DNA of 64,000 nt. Origin: an uncultured Tolumonas sp. (GTDB lineage: Bacteria > Pseudomonadota > Gammaproteobacteria > Enterobacterales > Aeromonadaceae). Of the stretch, positions 60,899-64,000 are shown one piece after another (the first letter of the stretch is position 1; every line of letters starts with the position of its first letter). The notes under the pieces were generated by a model. That model was not told where the DNA came from, did no database searches, and worked only from the letters and a program-made list of their open reading frames with translations. The DNA lies in contig NZ_OY829944.1 in NCBI RefSeq assembly GCF_963556105.2, positions 1,025,001 to 1,089,000 on the forward strand, written 5' to 3'. The position numbers were made by a program, and so were the translations under genes.

Positions 60899-61726
60899 AT
60901 GAAGACACTGTCCGAAGATCTTTATAAACAGTTCAGTGCCTTTTTGGAGGCTCAGGTCGGTATTGTCCTGGGCCCTAATAAGCAGTATCTGGTAAAAAGT
61001 CGTTTATCCCCTTTAATGGCTGCGAATGGTTTTTCTTCTCTGGAAGAATTGATCACCAAAGCAATGAATTTGCGGGAACGTGAATTGAAAATGGTAGTCA
61101 TTGATGCAATGACTACTAACGAAACGTTATGGTTCCGGGATATTTATCCGTTTCAGTTACTAACTGATAAGCTTTTCCCCGAATTAGGTAAAAATGGAAA
61201 AACAATAAAAATATGGTCTGCAGCCAGTTCGTCTGGTCAAGAGCCTTATTCAATCGCGATGACTGCACTTGAGCATCAATATAAAAAACCAGGCACGTTG
61301 TCGGGTGGTGTGCAGGTAATAGCGACTGATATTTCGTTATCTATGCTGAATCAATGCAAAGAGGGGGTCTATGACAACCTTGCATTGGCGCGTGGTTTAT
61401 CGACGGAACGTAAACGTCAATTTTTTGAGCCTTGTGCTGACGCTTCGCGGATGAAAATATCGGATCGCGTCAAAAAACTAGTTACCTTCCGCCATTTTAA
61501 TCTACTCGACAGCTATGCCCCATTAGGCAAATTTGATCTGATCTTTTGCCGTAATGTCTTGATTTATTTTTCACCAGAAATCAAATCAAAGATTTTAAAT
61601 CAGTTTGCTAACTCATTGAATCCAGGTGGTTATTTACTGTTGGGTGCATCAGAATCACTGAGCGGTCTTACTGATCGTTTTGAAATGGTTCGTTGTAATC
61701 CTGGTATTATCTACAAACTCAAATAA
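60899..61726 (+). CDS. cheR: chemotaxis protein methyltransferase CheR
   Basis: 275 aa. An N-terminal helical domain with LREREL is followed by the Rossmann methyltransferase domain carrying IWSAASSSGQEPYSIAM (SAM loop), VIATDISLSMLNQCKEGVYDN and FDLIFCRNVLIYFSPE. It methylates glutamates on chemoreceptors for adaptation. The cheV-cheR pair immediately upstream of flgBCDE is the common arrangement in Vibrio and Aeromonas polar flagellar loci. Confidence 0.96.
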   Translation: MKTLSEDLYKQFSAFLEAQVGIVLGPNKQYLVKSRLSPLMAANGFSSLEELITKAMNLRERELKMVVIDAMTTNETLWFRDIYPFQLLTDKLFPELGKNGKTIKIWSAASSSGQEPYSIAMTALEHQYKKPGTLSGGVQVIATDISLSMLNQCKEGVYDNLALARGLSTERKRQFFEPCADASRMKISDRVKKLVTFRHFNLLDSYAPLGKFDLIFCRNVLIYFSPEIKSKILNQFANSLNPGGYLLLGASESLSGLTDRFEMVRCNPGIIYKLK

Positions 61727-61739
61727 TCCATTCTCTATT

Positions 61740-61755
61740 TGGCACATCTTTTGCT
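61740..61755 (+). promoter_or_regulatory. sigma-54 promoter of the flgB operon
   Basis: TGGCAC-N5-TTGCT places the GG (61741-61742) and GC (61753-61754) with exactly 10 bp between them, matching the RpoN -24/-12 consensus. It lies 25 nt upstream of the flgB ATG, so flgBCDE is expected to be RpoN- and FlrC-type-activator-dependent. Confidence 0.9.
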
Positions 61756-61779
61756 GCTTAATCTGGCAGGAGGTGTGCC

Positions 61780-62184
61780 ATGGCCATATCATTCGATAAA
61801 GCATTCGGTATCCATCAATATACGATTGGCGCAAGATCGCAGCGCGCAGAAGTGTTAGCTGAAAATATTGCTAATGCGGATACCCCTGGTTACAAGTCAC
61901 GAGATGTCGACTTCTCGGCACTACTGGGACAAGCTCAAAGTGGGCAGAGTGCGTCAGTTAATTTATCTCGTACTGATGAGTTACATATAGCTGGCGGCAG
62001 TTCACTGAATAGCAGTGTGATGTATCGTAATCCGATACAAGCGGATACTGGCGATGGCAATACCGTAGATATTAATCAGGAACGCACTGCGTTTATGCAG
62101 AACAGTATTGAGTATCAAACGTCACTGTCGTTTCTAAACAGTAAAATTAATGGATTGCTGAGAGCAATCAAAGGAGATTCGTAA
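61780..62184 (+). CDS. flgB: flagellar basal-body rod protein FlgB
   Basis: 134 aa. The flagellar rod/hook signature is [23 protein letters not shown] near residues 28-50, with the C-terminal D0 helix [26 protein letters not shown]. It builds the proximal rod. It is the first gene of flgBCDE; its TAA overlaps the flgC ATG by one base (TAATG). Confidence 0.96.
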   Translation: MAISFDKAFGIHQYTIGARSQRAEVLAENIANADTPGYKSRDVDFSALLGQAQSGQSASVNLSRTDELHIAGGSSLNSSVMYRNPIQADTGDGNTVDINQERTAFMQNSIEYQTSLSFLNSKINGLLRAIKGDS

Positions 62185-62603
62185 TGAATCTATTTCAGAT
62201 TTTTGATGTCTCAGCATCCGGGATGAATGCTCAGTCGATTCGCCTGAATACGACAGCCAGTAATCTTGCCAATGCGGAGAGTGTCAGCTCCAGTGCGGAA
62301 CAGACTTACCGCGCCAGACGGCCAGTTTTTGCCGCTCAACTGCAAGATGCATTGGGTGATGGTTCTGCCCCTCAAGGGGTTGAGGTAAAAGGGATCGTGG
62401 AAAGCCAGGCACCACTGGTCCGCGAATACAACCCTGCACACCCTATGGCGGATAAGGATGGCTATATCTATAAGCCGAACGTGAATCCGATAGAAGAAAT
62501 GGCAGATATGATCAGTGCCTCACGTTCTTATCAAACTAATGTGCAAATCGCAGATACGGCAAAGAATATGCTTAGTCAGACATTAAATATTGGTAAAGGT
62601 TAA
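62184..62603 (+). CDS. flgC: flagellar basal-body rod protein FlgC
   Basis: 139 aa. N-terminal D0 motif FDVSASGMNAQSIRLNTTASNLANAES, C-terminal YQTNVQIADTAKNMLSQTLNIGKG. It is a proximal rod protein. The PMADKDGYIYKPNVNPIEEMADMISASRSYQTN stretch is typical of FlgC. Confidence 0.96.
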   Translation: MNLFQIFDVSASGMNAQSIRLNTTASNLANAESVSSSAEQTYRARRPVFAAQLQDALGDGSAPQGVEVKGIVESQAPLVREYNPAHPMADKDGYIYKPNVNPIEEMADMISASRSYQTNVQIADTAKNMLSQTLNIGKG

Positions 62604-62614
62604 GCGAGGGTGCC

Positions 62615-63307
62615 ATGTCGATATACAGTGATATTGGTTTAAATACCAGTAGCAGTAAGAACAGCACATCATCTACCAGCAGTAGTTCAAAAACTGGCTC
62701 AGATTCTTTGTCTCAGGCTGATTTTATGAAACTGCTGACAACGCAGCTGTCTTATCAGGATCCGACTAAACCAGTAGATAACGTTGAGATGGTTTCTCAG
62801 ATGGCGCAGATCTCTTCGTTGTCAGGCATTACATCATTGAATAATACGCTTAACACAATGAGTAGTTCTATGACATCTAGCCAAGCGCTGATGGCATCCA
62901 GTTTGGTTGGTCAAACTGCATTAGTTAACTCGAGTAGTGGCTATGTAACATCAGGTAATACGCTGTCTGGTATTGTTCCAACTGAAGCAGATGGTGCCAC
63001 AGATTTAACCCTATCCATTGTTAACTCAGCAGGTGAAGTGGTTCGCCAATACACAAGTTCAGGAAGCGTTACTGGTGATATTCCATTTACTTGGGATGGC
63101 AAAGATAGTAACGGAACAGCTGTTGCTTCAGGTGATTATAAAGTTAAAGCAAATGGTTTAGTTAAAGGTGTGAGTCAAGATCTCACTCCTCAGTTGTATG
63201 GTCAGGTGGAAAGCGTCACCTTGGGCAACACAACAACACCCACCACGGTGGCATTGCAAGGGCTGGGCTCATATCAATTGGGTCAGCTTCTTGAAATATC
63301 AAAGTAA
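62615..63307 (+). CDS. flgD: flagellar hook capping protein FlgD
   Basis: 230 aa. A Ser/Thr/Gly-rich N-terminus (about residues 10-35) precedes the conserved LSQADFMKLLTTQLSYQDPTKPVDN motif (about 33-57), then a Ser-rich helix and the C-terminal domain with the FlgD-type immunoglobulin-like fold (GDIPFTWDGKDSNGTAVASGDYKVKANG). It forms the cap that guides hook assembly. It lies 12 nt after flgC and 29 nt before flgE. Confidence 0.96.
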   Translation: MSIYSDIGLNTSSSKNSTSSTSSSSKTGSDSLSQADFMKLLTTQLSYQDPTKPVDNVEMVSQMAQISSLSGITSLNNTLNTMSSSMTSSQALMASSLVGQTALVNSSSGYVTSGNTLSGIVPTEADGATDLTLSIVNSAGEVVRQYTSSGSVTGDIPFTWDGKDSNGTAVASGDYKVKANGLVKGVSQDLTPQLYGQVESVTLGNTTTPTTVALQGLGSYQLGQLLEISK

Positions 63308-63336
63308 TAAAAATTTGAATTTGGAAGGAGCTGATT

Positions 63337-64000
63337 ATGTCTTTTAACATTTCACTGAGTGGTTTAAATGCTGCCCAAAAAGATTTGGATGTAACGGGGA
63401 ACAACATTGCAAACTCTAGTACTATCGGATTTAAACAATCTCGAGCTGAATTTGCAGACGTATTTTCTACGTCAGTATTTTCGAATACAAAAACCCAAGT
63501 TGGTAATGGGGTGGCTACTGCGGCTGTAACTCAGCAATTCAATCAGGGATCATTACAATCAACTAGTAATTCATTAGATCTTGCTATTCAAGGCGACGGT
63601 TTTTTTATTACGGCACCTAGTACATCGAGTCTGGATAAAACATACACAAGGGCTGGCGCATTTCAGGTCAATGATGAAGGGTATGTAACTACATCTCAAG
63701 GAGATTATTTACAGGTTTATCAGGTTGACGATAGTGGTTCACCAAAAGCGGTGAGTATTGATTCCACTACAGCATTAAAAATCCCAACTGTTGCTGGTGA
63801 GCCCAAAAAAACGGATACAATAACTGAAACATTGAATTTACCTGCAAATGTAACAGCATTAGATCCGAATAGTTTTAATCCGTCCCAATCTTCAACATAT
63901 AATGCGTCAACCTCGGTTGTAGTGTATGACTCATTAGGTCAATCACACACAGTGACACAATACTTCGTTAAAGATCAAACAGCAGCAAATAATACGGCAG
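63337..64000 (+). CDS. flgE: flagellar hook protein FlgE (3' end beyond the window)
   Basis: The first 221 codons of the hook protein are visible, with no stop before the window end. The N-terminal D0 motif is MSFNISLSGLNAAQKDLDVTGNNIANSSTIGFKQSRAEFADV, followed by SLDLAIQGDGFF and TRAGAFQVNDEGYVTT, typical of FlgE. GGAAGGAG precedes the ATG. FlgE polymerises into the hook that joins the rod to the filament. Confidence 0.95.
   Translation, partial: MSFNISLSGLNAAQKDLDVTGNNIANSSTIGFKQSRAEFADVFSTSVFSNTKTQVGNGVATAAVTQQFNQGSLQSTSNSLDLAIQGDGFFITAPSTSSLDKTYTRAGAFQVNDEGYVTTSQGDYLQVYQVDDSGSPKAVSIDSTTALKIPTVAGEPKKTDTITETLNLPANVTALDPNSFNPSQSSTYNASTSVVVYDSLGQSHTVTQYFVKDQTAANNTA

Overview
The window reads as chromosomal core DNA of a gammaproteobacterium, most likely an Aeromonadales member such as Tolumonas. 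That placement is an inference from gene order, protein similarity remembered from E. coli, Vibrio and Aeromonas, and the flgN-flgM-flgA / cheV-cheR-flgBCDE layout typical of polar flagellar loci. About 57 protein genes, the tail of an rRNA operon and one tRNA gene are supported. No prophage, insertion sequence, integron, CRISPR array or recognisable defence island was seen.

Layout. 1-890: 3' end of 23S rRNA, 5S rRNA, tRNA-Thr(GGT) and a strong terminator. 963-6300: a small lipoprotein, a Tim44-like protein, and two tandem glucose PTS permeases (ptsG paralogues). 6300-9560: ygfZ, sdhE-ygfX and nadB. 9630-12370: rpoE-rseA-rseB-rseC envelope-stress operon with a textbook sigma-E promoter. 12500-18240: lepA-lepB-rnc-era-recO-pdxJ. 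18300-22660: a fold-type-III PLP decarboxylase, rlmJ and an ABC-F gene (yheS). 22800-28530: slyD, fur, fldA, ybfE, ybfF, seqA, pgm. 28600-36480: sapABCDF and divergent ycjX-ycjF. 36500-38700: a CpxA/CpxR-like two-component system. 38700-43330: tesA, ybbA-ybbP, yfcH. 43500-46430: an orphan secreted protein, a chemoreceptor and a hexanucleotide microsatellite. 46600-50760: pta, ackA, yfbV. 50760-58220: pflA, pflB, focA, ycaO and asd. 58300-64000: flgN, flgM, flgA, cheV, cheR, flgB, flgC, flgD and the start of flgE (cut by the window end).

How the genes work together. Glucose uptake (two PtsG), phosphoglucomutase, PflB/PflA/FocA and AckA-Pta form a mixed-acid fermentation set, with an FNR-like site upstream of focA. 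RpoE-RseABC, the CpxRA-like pair and the Sap transporter are envelope-related functions. The flagellar block shows a hierarchical promoter pattern: a sigma-54 promoter before flgB and a sigma-28 promoter before flgM.

The most unusual material is non-coding: a 126-bp imperfect palindromic repeat between ybfE and ybfF, an 80-bp GTATGT hexamer array after the chemoreceptor gene, paired inverted repeats before the chemoreceptor gene, and palindromes before cheV and the first ptsG. I found no convincing undescribed multi-gene system.
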